Assembly (NCBI RefSeq): GCF_000876015.1
Contig: NZ_BBQM01000032.1
Coordinates: 50,239 to 114,238, forward strand
Reading direction: 5' to 3'
From: Cupriavidus basilensis
GTDB lineage: Bacteria > Pseudomonadota > Gammaproteobacteria > Burkholderiales > Burkholderiaceae
DNA: 64,000 nucleotides
Shown: positions 1 through 8,118 of the stretch, in pieces
Position numbering within the stretch: the first letter of the stretch is position 1
Layout: each line of letters starts with the position of its first letter
Translations under genes and position numbers: made by a program
Notes under the pieces: generated by a model
What the model saw: only the letters and a program-made list of their open reading frames with translations
Told to the model about the DNA's origin: nothing
The model's database searches: none

Positions 1-1
1 C

Positions 2-196
2 AGCATCTACCTGCCGCGCGGGCTGCCCTCGCTGGTGGCGTGCAGCCAGCAGCTGCGGCGCCTGGGCGCGGTCACGGGCCACCATTGCGAGACCCGCTTC
101 GCCCTGCTGGTGCCCGAGAGCGGGCGCTTCACCCGCCTGCTGGCCCTGTTCCCGCCGGGCGGCGCGCTGCCGGAGCCGTTCACGCCGCGGCGCTGA
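2..196 (+). CDS. C-terminal end of an unidentified protein (partial)
   Basis: An open frame enters from the left edge and stops at 194-196. It gives 64 residues beginning SIYLPRGLPSLVACSQQLRR and ending EPFTPRR. Codon use has the high G/C third position of the neighbours, so it looks coding. No family motif can be recognised in this fragment. It converges on the EAL-domain gene, leaving 28 bases between the two stops. The product cannot be named without the upstream part. Confidence 0.5.
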   Translation, partial: SIYLPRGLPSLVACSQQLRRLGAVTGHHCETRFALLVPESGRFTRLLALFPPGGALPEPFTPRR

Positions 197-224
197 GCGC
201 GCGGCCGGCAGGCCGGCGCGGCGT

Positions 225-2180
225 TCAGGCCGCCGACATCAGCTCCGCGAAGGCGCCGGCATCGAGCGGCAGCGACAGCAGGTAGCCCTGCACCTCGTCG
301 CAGCCCATCGCGGCGAGGATGTCCATCTGCGAGTTCGATTCCACCCCTTCTGCCACCACGCGCATGCGCAGTTCGTGCGCCAGCGCCACCATCGAGCCGA
401 CGATGGCGCGGCCCTGCGCGTCCACGTCGAGCCCGCCGATCAGCGTGCGGTCGATCTTCAGGGTGCCCACGCGCAGCCGCTTGAGGTAGCCCAGGCTGGA
501 GTAGCCGCTGCCGAAATCGTCGAGCGCCACGTGGATGCCGAGCGTCTGCAGCTCGACCAGCGTCTCGAGCGACTGCGCGATGTCCTTCATCGCCGCGGTC
601 TCGGTGATCTCCAGCGTCACGGCCGACGGCGGGATGTCGTGCTGGTGGATCTGCTCGAGCAGGTATTGCGGGAAGTCGCGGCTGGCGAAGCGCAGGCCGG
701 AGACGTTGATGGCCACCGGCACGGTCGGGATGCCGGCGTCCTGCCATTGCCGGATCTGCCGGCAGACCGTGGCGATGACCCAGTCGTCGAGCTTGTCGAT
801 CTGCCCGGACTGCTCCGCCACGCTGATGAACTCGGCCGGGTTGACCACGCCGAGCGTGGGATGGCGCCAGCGGCACAGCGCCTCGGCGCCCACCACGGCG
901 CGCTGGCGCACCTCGAACTTGGGCTGGTACTGCAGCGAGAGGCTGTCGTCCTGGATCGCCAGCCAGAGATCGCGCCGGATCACGCGCATGCGCCGGGCGC
1001 GCTCGCCGGCCGCGGAGTTGAACACGCGGACCTGGTTGGAGCCGCTCTCGCGCGCCTCGGTCAGGCTCACGCGCGCGGCCTGCATCAGCGCCTCGGAGGT
1101 CTGGGCGTCGCGCGGGTAGATGGCGATGCCGATGTTCACGCCGATCTGCATCTGCAGGCCGCGCGCGGCCACGAACTCCGCCAGCGAGCCCAGCAGGCGC
1201 GAGCCGAGCTCGTTGGCGCGGCTCTGGTGCACCAGCTCGGGCACGCCCACGGCGAACTCGTCGCGCGCCAGGCGGGCGAGGAAATCGTGCGGCTCCAGCG
1301 CGGCCTGCGCCAGCGCGCCGGCATCCTGCGCCAGGATGTCGTCGGCCCGCACCTCGAAGACTTCGTCGACCTTGCGGAAGTCGGCGATATGCACCAGCAG
1401 CACGGCGCAGCCGGTCTCGGCCAGCCGCGCCTGCGCGATCGACTGGTCGAGCCAGCGCGCGAAGGCGCTGCGGTCGGGCAGGTCGGTGCTCACGCTGTAC
1501 TCGCCGACCGTGCCCTGGCCGCGCGCGGCGGTGCGCACGGTCAGGCGGCCCGGGATGCGGCCGCGCCGGCGTACCGGCAGGGTGCTGGCGACGGGCACCG
1601 GGCCGGACGGCAATTCCTCCGGCGGCTCGTCCTGCATGCCGGCGCTGGCGCCGCCGCTGTAGCCGGAGGCGGTGGCGAGATGCCAGCCGCTCGGGTTGGC
1701 GCGGCGCAGCCAGAAGAAGCCCAGCGACAGCGCCGCCAGCGCGCCCACGGCCAGCCACGCCGGCTGCACCGCGCCGCGCGGATCGGCGCACAGCGCCGAC
1801 AGGCGCGAGCCGCCGCCGCACAGCGTGCTCAGGCGGGCGCCCGCGGCCACCACCACGCCGGCGCCCGCCAGCGCGGCCAGCAGCACGCCGCCGCGCAGCG
1901 GCGGCAGGTGGCGGCGCAGCCAGGGAATGGCCAGCGCCACCGCCACCGTCGCGGCCAGCGCGGTGGTGGTCTGCACCACGCCGTGCGAGAAGCGCAGGCT
2001 GCCCGAGGCCACCACGACCCACAGCGGCAGGCCGACCGAGGCCGGCGACAACAGCAGGAACGCCCAATGCAGCGACCTGGCGGGACCGCGTGCCAGCTCC
2101 CGGTCCGGCTTGGCTGCACGTATGCCCAGCCCGACCGCGAGGCCAAAGAGAGCAGCGAGCAGCAGAAGGCTAGCACTCAT
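225..2180 (-). CDS. EAL-domain c-di-GMP phosphodiesterase with degenerate GGDEF domain
   Basis: Probable membrane enzyme of 651 residues that hydrolyses cyclic di-GMP. The first ~170 residues hold several hydrophobic segments, followed by a linker. A GGDEF-type domain follows whose signature reads LARDEF (D at ~307) instead of GGDEF, so diguanylate cyclase activity is unlikely; it may bind GTP and regulate. The EAL domain is intact: GAEALCRW (EAL at 433-435), EITE, DDFGSGYSS (from 554), KIDRTLI and AEGVES are all present, so phosphodiesterase activity is expected. I chose the ATG at 2180; a TTG seven codons upstream is possible. It lies 113 bases downstream of a chemoreceptor on the same strand, so both may affect motility or surface attachment. 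The specific signal sensed is unknown. Confidence 0.9.
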   Translation of the reverse strand: MSASLLLLAALFGLAVGLGIRAAKPDRELARGPARSLHWAFLLLSPASVGLPLWVVVASGSLRFSHGVVQTTTALAATVAVALAIPWLRRHLPPLRGGVLLAALAGAGVVVAAGARLSTLCGGGSRLSALCADPRGAVQPAWLAVGALAALSLGFFWLRRANPSGWHLATASGYSGGASAGMQDEPPEELPSGPVPVASTLPVRRRGRIPGRLTVRTAARGQGTVGEYSVSTDLPDRSAFARWLDQSIAQARLAETGCAVLLVHIADFRKVDEVFEVRADDILAQDAGALAQAALEPHDFLARLARDEFAVGVPELVHQSRANELGSRLLGSLAEFVAARGLQMQIGVNIGIAIYPRDAQTSEALMQAARVSLTEARESGSNQVRVFNSAAGERARRMRVIRRDLWLAIQDDSLSLQYQPKFEVRQRAVVGAEALCRWRHPTLGVVNPAEFISVAEQSGQIDKLDDWVIATVCRQIRQWQDAGIPTVPVAINVSGLRFASRDFPQYLLEQIHQHDIPPSAVTLEITETAAMKDIAQSLETLVELQTLGIHVALDDFGSGYSSLGYLKRLRVGTLKIDRTLIGGLDVDAQGRAIVGSMVALAHELRMRVVAEGVESNSQMDILAAMGCDEVQGYLLSLPLDAGAFAELMSAA

Positions 2181-2314
2181 GTCGATAAGGAAGCTGGGCA
2201 AGAATTGAGAGCGATGATGACGCGACGATGCGGTCGATGCGGCGCGAGACCCGCATCATCGCATCACGCAGGCGTCCCCGAAAAGGAAAACGGCTGCGGT
2301 CGCGCCGGCATGGG

Positions 2315-4108
2315 TCAGAACGCGCTCCAGTCGTCGCCGCCAGCGCCACCCGCGCCGGCCGCGCTGGCCGCGAGCACCGGCACCCGCGCGGGCGGCGCCA
2401 CGCGCCGGACCGGCTCGCGCCGCGCGGGCGCGGCGGGCTGGAGCCGGGGCGCGCGCGAGGCCGGCGCGGCGGCGCGCGGGGCCGCCGCCGGGGCGGTCAC
2501 CGCATGGCCGACCGTATGGCTGACCGTATGGCTGACGGCGGGGCCGGCGCCCTGGCCGGCGGCGAGCCGGAACACGGACACCACGCCGTTGAGCTTCTGC
2601 GCCTGTTCTTCCAGCGCGCCCGCGGCGGCGGCGGCTTCTTCCACCAGCGCGGCGTTCTGCTGCGTGGCCTCGTCCATCTGCGAGACCGCCTGGTTGACCT
2701 GCTCGATGCCGCTGGTCTGCTCCTGCGTGGCCGCGCCGATCTCGTTCATGATGTCGGTCACGCGCTTGACCGCGCTGACGATCTCGCCCATCGTCTGGCC
2801 GGCCTCGGCCACCAGGCGCGTGCCGCTTTCCACGCGCTGGCCGGATTCGCTGATGAGCGCCTCGATCTCCTTGGCGGCGCCGGCCGAGCGCTGGGCCAGG
2901 CTGCGCACCTCGCCGGCCACCACGGCGAAGCCGCGGCCCTGCTCGCCGGCGCGCGCGGCTTCCACCGCGGCGTTGAGCGCCAGGATGTTGGTCTGGAACG
3001 CAATGCCCTCGATCACGCCGATGATCTCCACCACCTTGCGCGACGAGCCGTTGATCTCGTTCATGGTATCGACCACGCGGCCCACCACCTCGCCGCCCTT
3101 GAGGGCGATCTGCGAGGCGTCGCCGGCGAGCTGGCCGGCCTGGCGCGCGTTGTCGGCGTTCTGGCGCACCACCGTGGTCAGCTCTTCCATGCTGGCGGCG
3201 GTCTGTTCGAGCGAGGAGGCCTGCTCCTCGGTGCGCTGGGACAGGTTGAGGTTGCCGGAGGCGATCTGGCCGGTGGCCGCGGCGATCGAGTCGGTGCCGC
3301 CGCGCACCTGCGCGACGATGTTGGAAAGGCTGTCCTGCATCGACGCGAGCGCCTGCATCATGCGGCCGATCTCGTTGCGCGACACATTGACGATGCGCGA
3401 GGTCAGGTCGCCGCCGGCCATGCGCTCGAACACCGACAGCGCTTCCTCGACCGGCCGCACGATGGCCCGGTGCAGCGCCAGCGTGGACAGCGCGGCCACC
3501 ACCAGGCCGAGCGCGATCAGCGCGAACGACAGCATGCGCACGCTCTGGAAGCCGGACTGGGCGAGATTGAAGTTCTCCTCGCCGGTGCGGAACTGGTAGC
3601 CCTGCAAGGCCTCGTAGGCCGTCGCCAGGCTGCGCTGCATGTCGGGCAGCTCGTTCTTGGCGAGGGCCAGCGCCTGCTCGGCGTTGTTCTCCAGCAGCGC
3701 CTTCTGCAGGGGCTTGATGCCCTTTTCCATGAAATCGCGGCGCTTGCGGTCCACCTCGTCCGCCAGGGCCTTTTCCTCGGCGCTCTGCGGCAGCGCGGCG
3801 TAGCGCTTCCATGCGGCGTCGGCGCTGTCGACGAAGGTCATCGAGCGGTCCACCACCGCCTTGCCTTCTCCGCCGGCGCCCGGCATCACGCCGCGGTCCA
3901 GCGCCAGCCGCATGCGGGTGGTGCCGAGCATGGTCTCGCTCAGCGCCTGGGCCGAGGCGAGCTGGTTGCCATAGGTTTCCTGGAGTGCTGCGTTGCTGCT
4001 GGATATGCCATGCAGGCCGGCCGCGCCGACCAGCACGAGCAGGACCGACAACAATGCCATCGCCCCGCGCAGCAAGGTCTTGATCTGAATATTGTTATGG
4101 AACGACAT
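2315..4108 (-). CDS. Methyl-accepting chemotaxis protein (Tar-like)
   Basis: Inner-membrane chemoreceptor of 597 residues. It has a first transmembrane helix at ~11-31, a periplasmic helical region of ~160 residues (four-helix-bundle type), a second transmembrane helix at ~190-212, a HAMP domain (IVRPVEEALSVFERMAGGDL) and a cytoplasmic signalling domain. The conserved hairpin tip reads IIGVIEGIAFQTNILALNAA and continues to EVRSLAQRSA. The C-terminus is a Pro/Ala/Arg-rich linker ending DDWSAF, which matches the WxxF pentapeptide that docks CheR/CheB in Tar and Tsr. The linker carries a short SHTV repeat from a 12-base direct repeat near 2512-2537. The ATG at 4108 gives a normal receptor N-terminus; the open frame upstream of it does not look coding. 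The ligand is unknown. Confidence 0.93.
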   Translation of the reverse strand: MSFHNNIQIKTLLRGAMALLSVLLVLVGAAGLHGISSSNAALQETYGNQLASAQALSETMLGTTRMRLALDRGVMPGAGGEGKAVVDRSMTFVDSADAAWKRYAALPQSAEEKALADEVDRKRRDFMEKGIKPLQKALLENNAEQALALAKNELPDMQRSLATAYEALQGYQFRTGEENFNLAQSGFQSVRMLSFALIALGLVVAALSTLALHRAIVRPVEEALSVFERMAGGDLTSRIVNVSRNEIGRMMQALASMQDSLSNIVAQVRGGTDSIAAATGQIASGNLNLSQRTEEQASSLEQTAASMEELTTVVRQNADNARQAGQLAGDASQIALKGGEVVGRVVDTMNEINGSSRKVVEIIGVIEGIAFQTNILALNAAVEAARAGEQGRGFAVVAGEVRSLAQRSAGAAKEIEALISESGQRVESGTRLVAEAGQTMGEIVSAVKRVTDIMNEIGAATQEQTSGIEQVNQAVSQMDEATQQNAALVEEAAAAAGALEEQAQKLNGVVSVFRLAAGQGAGPAVSHTVSHTVGHAVTAPAAAPRAAAPASRAPRLQPAAPARREPVRRVAPPARVPVLAASAAGAGGAGGDDWSAF

Positions 4109-4247
4109 AAAACACCCGATACGGTAAGGAACGCGCGGGACCTCCTCCGGCCCCGGCCCGGCGGATCGACACCCCTGCGATCCGCTCACGGCAAATAACG
4201 GCGAGCCGCCGAGAATCCTTGAGAAGGTGCGGTGCGCGCCACGCCGC

Positions 4248-4859
4248 TTATGCGCCGCCCTCCGATTCCACCTGAAATGCCTCCCCGGTGGCGAAAAACG
4301 CCCCGCCGGCAAGATAGTGGATCGAGCGGTGTTCGTTATCCGGAAAATGCCAGCGGCCCGCCGAAAACGCTGCCGCGTCGGCCCAGGCGGCCACGACCTC
4401 GGCGATGAACAGATCATGGCGCGCCGCATTATGCGGCTCGGGGATCACCCGGCATTCGAGCCAGCCGAGGCAGCCCGCCAGCAGCGGCGCGGCGATTTCC
4501 CGCGCGGGGAACGTGGACAAACCCGCGGCGGCGAACTTGTCGGCCTCGCGGCCGGAGCGCGAGCCGACCGCCAGCGTGGCGCCCGCCTGCGCGCGCGCCG
4601 GGATGTTCAGCGCGAATTCGCCGGACGCTTCCACCAGTTCGCGCGTGAGCGTGCGCGCATCGATCACCACCGCCACCTTGGCCGGCTGGAAGTCCAGCGG
4701 CATGGCCCAGGAGGCGGCCATGACGTTGCGCCGCCCGCCGTGCGCGCTGGTGACCAGCGTCACCGGCCCGTGATTGAGCAGCCGGTAGGCCTTGGGCAGT
4801 TCCACGGGAACGAAGCCGGCCGGCGCGGCGGCCGCGGCGTTGATCGGATCGGATGACAT
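4248..4859 (-). CDS. Flavin reductase-like protein (FMN-binding split barrel)
   Basis: Predicted 203-residue cytoplasmic protein of the flavin reductase domain family (FMN-binding split barrel). Supporting segments are GPVTLVTSAHGGRRNVMAAS, a typical strand-turn near the flavin site, and NIPARAQ followed by GREADKF. Members reduce FMN or FAD with NAD(P)H or act as flavoprotein oxidoreductases. The start is the ATG at 4859 (MSSDPINA); a longer frame upstream is low-complexity and lies over the leader. The neighbouring genes (chemoreceptor and H-NS-like) give no functional link, so the substrate is unknown. Confidence 0.8.
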   Translation of the reverse strand: MSSDPINAAAAAPAGFVPVELPKAYRLLNHGPVTLVTSAHGGRRNVMAASWAMPLDFQPAKVAVVIDARTLTRELVEASGEFALNIPARAQAGATLAVGSRSGREADKFAAAGLSTFPAREIAAPLLAGCLGWLECRVIPEPHNAARHDLFIAEVVAAWADAAAFSAGRWHFPDNEHRSIHYLAGGAFFATGEAFQVESEGGA

Positions 4860-5198
4860 GGCAGCGTGGTGGCGAAGGATGGATGGGCGCGCGAAACGGA
4901 CCGCTATTGTTACAGCAAACGCACCCGGAGGCGATGGCCAATACCCGGCGGGGGTATTTCCCCCTGCCGGCGGGACAAAAACATGCAAATGAGCCGGGTC
5001 TCATTTTTCCGCCGCGTGGCGCGGCGCCGAAAATGCCCGGCGGCGCCGCGACCAGAGATTGGCGCGGAAGTTCATTAATTTGACACGGGCGCCAATTTAT
5101 CGGAATTCTCTTTCTGCCGACATGGGCATATGCAGGATCGCCACACCCCGTTATAATCGTCCCACTCTCACCCGCTCACCAGTAAATCGAGGCTCGTA
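4860..5198. other. 339-base intergenic region between divergent genes
   Basis: Divergent leader between the flavin reductase-like gene (minus) and the H-NS-like gene (plus). It is noticeably richer in A/T from about 5060 to 5160 than the surrounding coding sequence. It holds a perfect TATAAT at 5152-5157 for the H-NS-like gene, a TTGACA at 5080-5085 without a convincing partner, and GAGG just before the ATG at 5199. No gene is supported here. Confidence 0.6.
5152..5157 (+). promoter_or_regulatory. -10 element of the H-NS-like gene promoter
   Basis: A perfect TATAAT lies 41 bases before the ATG at 5199, in an A/T-rich stretch. The matching -35 region (about 5129-5134, TATGCA) is poor, so activation or an extended -10 may be needed. 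The position suggests a transcript with a short leader of about 35 bases. Confidence 0.55.
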
Positions 5199-5501
5199 AT
5201 GGCGACTTATCAGGAAATTGTTCAGAAAATCAGCGAACTCCAGAAGCAGGCCGAGGAAATCAAGGCGCGCGAGCAGGCGACCGTCATTGCCGATATTCGC
5301 GAGAAAATCGAGCAATATGGCCTGACCGCCGACGATCTCGGCTTCGGCACCAAGCCCGCCGCCAGCAAGAAGGCCACCCGCAAGGTGCCGGTGCGCTACC
5401 GCGACAGCGCGGGCAACACCTGGACCGGCCGCGGCAAGCGCCCGGGCTGGCTGACCCAGGCGCTGGCCTCCGGCAAGAACATCGACGACTTCCTGATCTG
5501 A
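5199..5501 (+). CDS. H-NS family nucleoid-associated protein
   Basis: Small DNA-binding protein of 100 residues. Residues ~1-45 form a charged helical oligomerisation region (ISELQKQAEEIKAREQ). The C-terminus carries the H-NS DNA-binding core: RYRDSAGNTWTGRGKRPGWL, with the GRGKRP loop that inserts into the minor groove of A/T-rich DNA. This short form, with a lysine-rich linker, is typical of Burkholderiaceae H-NS paralogues. The start is supported by GAGG eight bases upstream and TATAAT at 5152. A strong bidirectional terminator follows. Expected role is silencing of A/T-rich or foreign genes and chromosome organisation; several paralogues usually exist per genome. Confidence 0.95.
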   Translation: MATYQEIVQKISELQKQAEEIKAREQATVIADIREKIEQYGLTADDLGFGTKPAASKKATRKVPVRYRDSAGNTWTGRGKRPGWLTQALASGKNIDDFLI

Positions 5502-5524
5502 ACCAGGGTTTCGCCGCAGGCATG

Positions 5525-5557
5525 AAAACGGCCGGGCCAGCGCCCGGCCGTTTTTTA
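5525..5557. terminator. Bidirectional rho-independent terminator
   Basis: Perfect stem ACGGCCGGGC / GCCCGGCCGT with a CAGC loop, flanked by AAAA on the left and TTTTTT on the right. It sits between the H-NS-like gene (plus) and galE (minus), whose stop is at 5575, so it can end transcripts from both sides. Confidence 0.9.
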
Positions 5558-5574
5558 TTGCCCGCCGGCGCGGC

Positions 5575-6594
5575 TCAGCCGGCGAAGCCGAGCGGGTTCA
5601 TCGACTGCCAGCGCCACGAGTCCTCGCACATGCGGTCGATGTCGTGCCTGGCCTGCCAGCCGATCAGCGCGTGCGCCAGCGCCGGGTCGGCATAGCACGA
5701 GGCGATGTCGCCCGGGCGGCGCGCCACGATCTCGTACGGCACCGGCCGGCCGCTGGCGCGCTCGTAGGCCGCCACCACTTCCAGCACGCTGTAGCCGCGG
5801 CCGGTGCCGAGATTCACGGTCAGGCACTGCTGCTTGTCGCGCAGGTAGACCAGCGCGTCGAGGTGGCCGGCGGCGAGGTCGCACACGTGGATGTAGTCGC
5901 GCACGCCGGTGCCGTCCGGGGTCGGGTAGTCGCCGCCATACACCATCAGCTTCTCGCGCCGGCCGCCGGCGACCTGCGCCACGTAGGGCATCAGGTTATT
6001 GGGCACGCCGCCCGGGTCTTCGCCGATCAGACCGCTCTCGTGCGCGCCCACCGGATTGAAATAACGCAGGTAGGCAATGCGCCACGACGGGTCCGAATGC
6101 TCCAGGTCGCGCAGGATCTGCTCGCCCATCAGCTTGGTCTGGCCGTAGGGATTGGTGGCCGACAGCGGAAAGTCCTCGAGGATCGGCACGGCATGCGGAT
6201 TGCCATAAACCGTGGCCGACGAGCTGAACACCAGCTGCTTCACGCCGGCCGCGTTCATTGCCGAGCACAGCGTGAGCAGGCCGCCGAGATTATTGCCGTA
6301 ATAATCGAGCGGCTTGGCGACCGATTCGCCCACCGCCTTGAGCGCGGCGAAATGAATCGCTCCGGTGATGCGGTGCTCGGCGAACAGGCGGTCCAGCAAG
6401 GCCCGGTCGCGCACGTCGCCTTCGACAAAATCCGGGCGCTGCCCGGTTATCCGCGCCAGCCGCTCCACCACCTCGCGGTTGCTATTGCAGAGATTATCCA
6501 GGCCGATCACGCGATAGCCGGCTTCGAGCAGGGCCACCCAGGTGTGCGAGGCGATATAACCGGTAGCTCCCGTGAGCAGCAAGGTTTCAGACAT
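5575..6594 (-). CDS. galE: UDP-glucose 4-epimerase
   Basis: Cytoplasmic enzyme of 339 residues interconverting UDP-glucose and UDP-galactose, supplying precursors for lipopolysaccharide and exopolysaccharide. The N-terminal Rossmann motif reads TGATGYIASH (the last glycine of the usual GxxGxxG is Ala here). Other GalE marks are SSSATVYG, the catalytic Y150-x3-K154 (PYGQTK), YFNPVGAHESG and GVRDYIHV. The length matches the family (338-341). Start is ATG 6594. It is followed on the same strand by nothing until the shared terminator. The upstream gene on the same strand is a recombinase-like gene 142 bases away; no gal operon partners are present. Confidence 0.95.
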   Translation of the reverse strand: MSETLLLTGATGYIASHTWVALLEAGYRVIGLDNLCNSNREVVERLARITGQRPDFVEGDVRDRALLDRLFAEHRITGAIHFAALKAVGESVAKPLDYYGNNLGGLLTLCSAMNAAGVKQLVFSSSATVYGNPHAVPILEDFPLSATNPYGQTKLMGEQILRDLEHSDPSWRIAYLRYFNPVGAHESGLIGEDPGGVPNNLMPYVAQVAGGRREKLMVYGGDYPTPDGTGVRDYIHVCDLAAGHLDALVYLRDKQQCLTVNLGTGRGYSVLEVVAAYERASGRPVPYEIVARRPGDIASCYADPALAHALIGWQARHDIDRMCEDSWRWQSMNPLGFAG

Positions 6595-6736
6595 GGCGAT
6601 TCATCGGTAAGTTGAGAAAGAGGCGAAACGGGCGCGGCAACGGCGCCGGCCCTGGCTGCCGCGCCCGCTCCTGCCCGGCATGCGGCAATGAGCACCAGCA
6701 AGCGGGGCCGGCGGCGCGGCGAGGCGGGTAAGCATA

Positions 6737-7783
6737 TCAGGCCGCATCGGGCACGCGCGTGACGGCGCCCGCATGCCGCGCCGGCGGCTGGCCCGAGCGG
6801 GCCTGCCACGCTTCGAACGCGGCCCGCAGGCGCCAGCCGGATTCCAGGTCGCGCATGCCGAGGCGCTGCGCCACCTCGGCCGGGCTCGCGCCGGCTTCGA
6901 AGTGCAGCGCGCAGCAGGTGTTGCGCAGCGTCTGCGGCGAGGCGCGCTCGCTGCGCCCCGCCAGCACGCCGGCTTCGTCGAGCAGGATCTCGACGCGGCG
7001 GTACAGCGAGGCGGCGTGCAGCGGCCGGCCCGCCGGCGTGGCGGGGAAGACCAGTTCGCCAAGCGTGTCCGCGGCCGCGCGGACTGCCAGCCACGCCAGC
7101 AGCGCGGCGCGCGCGAAGGCGAAGACCGGCGCCTCGTAGGCGCGGCCGTTGTCGGCGCGCACCAGGCGCAGCGCGCGGGCGTCCGGCGCGATGCTCTGCG
7201 CGCGCAGGTCGCGGGCTTCGCCCACCTTGAGGCCGGCGCCCAGCAGCACCGCCACCAGCGCGGTGTCGCGCGCGCGCTTCCACTGCGTCGGCGACGGCAT
7301 GCCGGCGTCCTTGCCATCCTGGCCGTCGTTCGCGCGCGGCGGCGCCGGCGCCAGCACGCGGGCGATCACGATGTCCCGCTCGGCGGGCAGCAGGAATGCC
7401 GTGGGATCGTTCTCGCCTTCGGCCAGATGCGCGCGCACGGCCTGGCTGGCGGGGTTGTGCAGGCCGTCCTGCAACCGCGACAGATGATGGAACACGCGCT
7501 CGATCAGGCGCGCGTAGCGGTAGCGGTGATGCTTGTGCAGGTCCTGCTCGTCGAGGAACGCGCCGATCTGCTCGGCCGACCACGCCAGCGGCGCCACGCC
7601 GCGCTCGCCCGACCAGCGCAGCAGCTTGCCCCACATGGCGCGGTAGACCACGGCGGTGCCGTGGCGGAAGCCGTGGCTGGCCAGCCAGCCGTCGAAGGCG
7701 CGCTCGGGCTGGGCACGCCAGGCGGTCAGATCCGCATCGAACAGCGCCAGGGGCGGCCCGTCTGCGCGCATGTTGGTCTTCAC
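6737..7783 (-). CDS. Catalytically degenerate tyrosine-recombinase-fold protein
   Basis: A 348-residue protein with the two-domain layout of phage integrase/Xer proteins: an N-terminal SAM-like core-binding region (~24-110) and a C-terminal catalytic-type region (~165-330). RDTALVAVLLGAGLKVGEA aligns with the box I LLxTGLRxxEL, but the catalytic Arg is Lys186. SPQTLRNTCCALHFEAGAS aligns with SPHxLRHTFATHLLEAG; the His of HxxR is Gln284, Arg287 is kept, and LGH has become LGM (M310). No tyrosine follows where the nucleophile should be. It therefore probably cannot recombine DNA, though it may still bind it. The GTG at 7783 is preferred because CAGGAG lies just upstream. No att-like repeats or mobile genes are nearby, so this looks like a resident gene rather than an element integrase. 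Confidence 0.75.
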   Translation of the reverse strand: MKTNMRADGPPLALFDADLTAWRAQPERAFDGWLASHGFRHGTAVVYRAMWGKLLRWSGERGVAPLAWSAEQIGAFLDEQDLHKHHRYRYARLIERVFHHLSRLQDGLHNPASQAVRAHLAEGENDPTAFLLPAERDIVIARVLAPAPPRANDGQDGKDAGMPSPTQWKRARDTALVAVLLGAGLKVGEARDLRAQSIAPDARALRLVRADNGRAYEAPVFAFARAALLAWLAVRAAADTLGELVFPATPAGRPLHAASLYRRVEILLDEAGVLAGRSERASPQTLRNTCCALHFEAGASPAEVAQRLGMRDLESGWRLRAAFEAWQARSGQPPARHAGAVTRVPDAA

Positions 7784-7925
7784 TTGCGCTCCTGCGTTGG
7801 TTTGCGGCAATGGCGGTATTGTAGACAAGACGCCACAAAACACCGAGCCCCGCGACATGCGAACGCGGCGGCCGGGCGCAGCGGGCGGCATCCGCCGCGA
7901 ATTTGGCGGGCCGGCGGCATGCAGC

Positions 7926-7987
7926 CAGTTGCATTCGCGCGCGCGGGCTGCTACCTTTCACCTGATCGCTAATGCAACTGGTTGCAT
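7926..7987. promoter_or_regulatory. Candidate operator: three ATGCAAC half-sites
   Basis: ATGCAAC and GTTGCAT form a perfect inverted repeat at 7972-7987 with a two-base spacer. A third copy, CAGTTGCAT, lies at 7926-7934 and is the reverse complement of the ATGCAACTG that begins at 7972. The centre-to-centre distance to the extra site is about five helical turns. The position between divergent genes suits a regulator binding site; the regulator is not known, though PadR and MarR proteins are encoded in the window. Confidence 0.45.
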
Positions 7988-8028
7988 AGAGACGACGGCG
8001 AACCGATATTCCGATGCCTGGGATATCC

Positions 8029-8065
8029 GATACCCGATACCCCGACACCCCGACACCCCGATACC
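8029..8065 (+). repeat. Tandem repeat of 7-8 base units (GAYACCCC)
   Basis: Five consecutive units: GATACCC, GATACCCC, GACACCCC, GACACCCC and GATACCG. It lies 54-90 bases upstream of the TTG start at 8119, so length changes could alter leader or promoter spacing, but I see no evidence for that in one sequence. Confidence 0.6.
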
Positions 8066-8118
8066 GAAGAACGATGCCGGGGCGGCCCGCCCGCCCCCGG
8101 CCAACCCGGAGAAGACAC

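Larger units (their letters stand above)
7784..8118. other. 335-base intergenic region with palindrome and tandem repeat
   Basis: Divergent leader between the recombinase-like gene (minus) and the NTF2-like gene (plus). It holds a 7-base-arm palindrome at 7972-7987 with a further half-site at 7926-7934, and a tandem repeat of GAYACCCC units at 8029-8065. Both are listed separately. No additional gene is supported. Confidence 0.55.

Noticed and set aside
375..3599. Very long open frame antisense to the EAL and chemoreceptor genes
   Set aside because: It crosses two clear genes and its translation is His/Arg/Gly-rich without motifs. Long antisense frames are expected in such G/C-rich DNA.
5080..5108. 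TTGACA-based promoter far upstream of the H-NS-like gene
   Set aside because: The sequence 17 bases downstream (GGAATT) is a poor -10; the TATAAT at 5152 is better placed.
6737..8118. Integrated element or genomic island next to the recombinase-like gene
   Set aside because: No tRNA, direct repeats, phage or transfer genes, or composition shift are seen, and the recombinase lacks catalytic residues.
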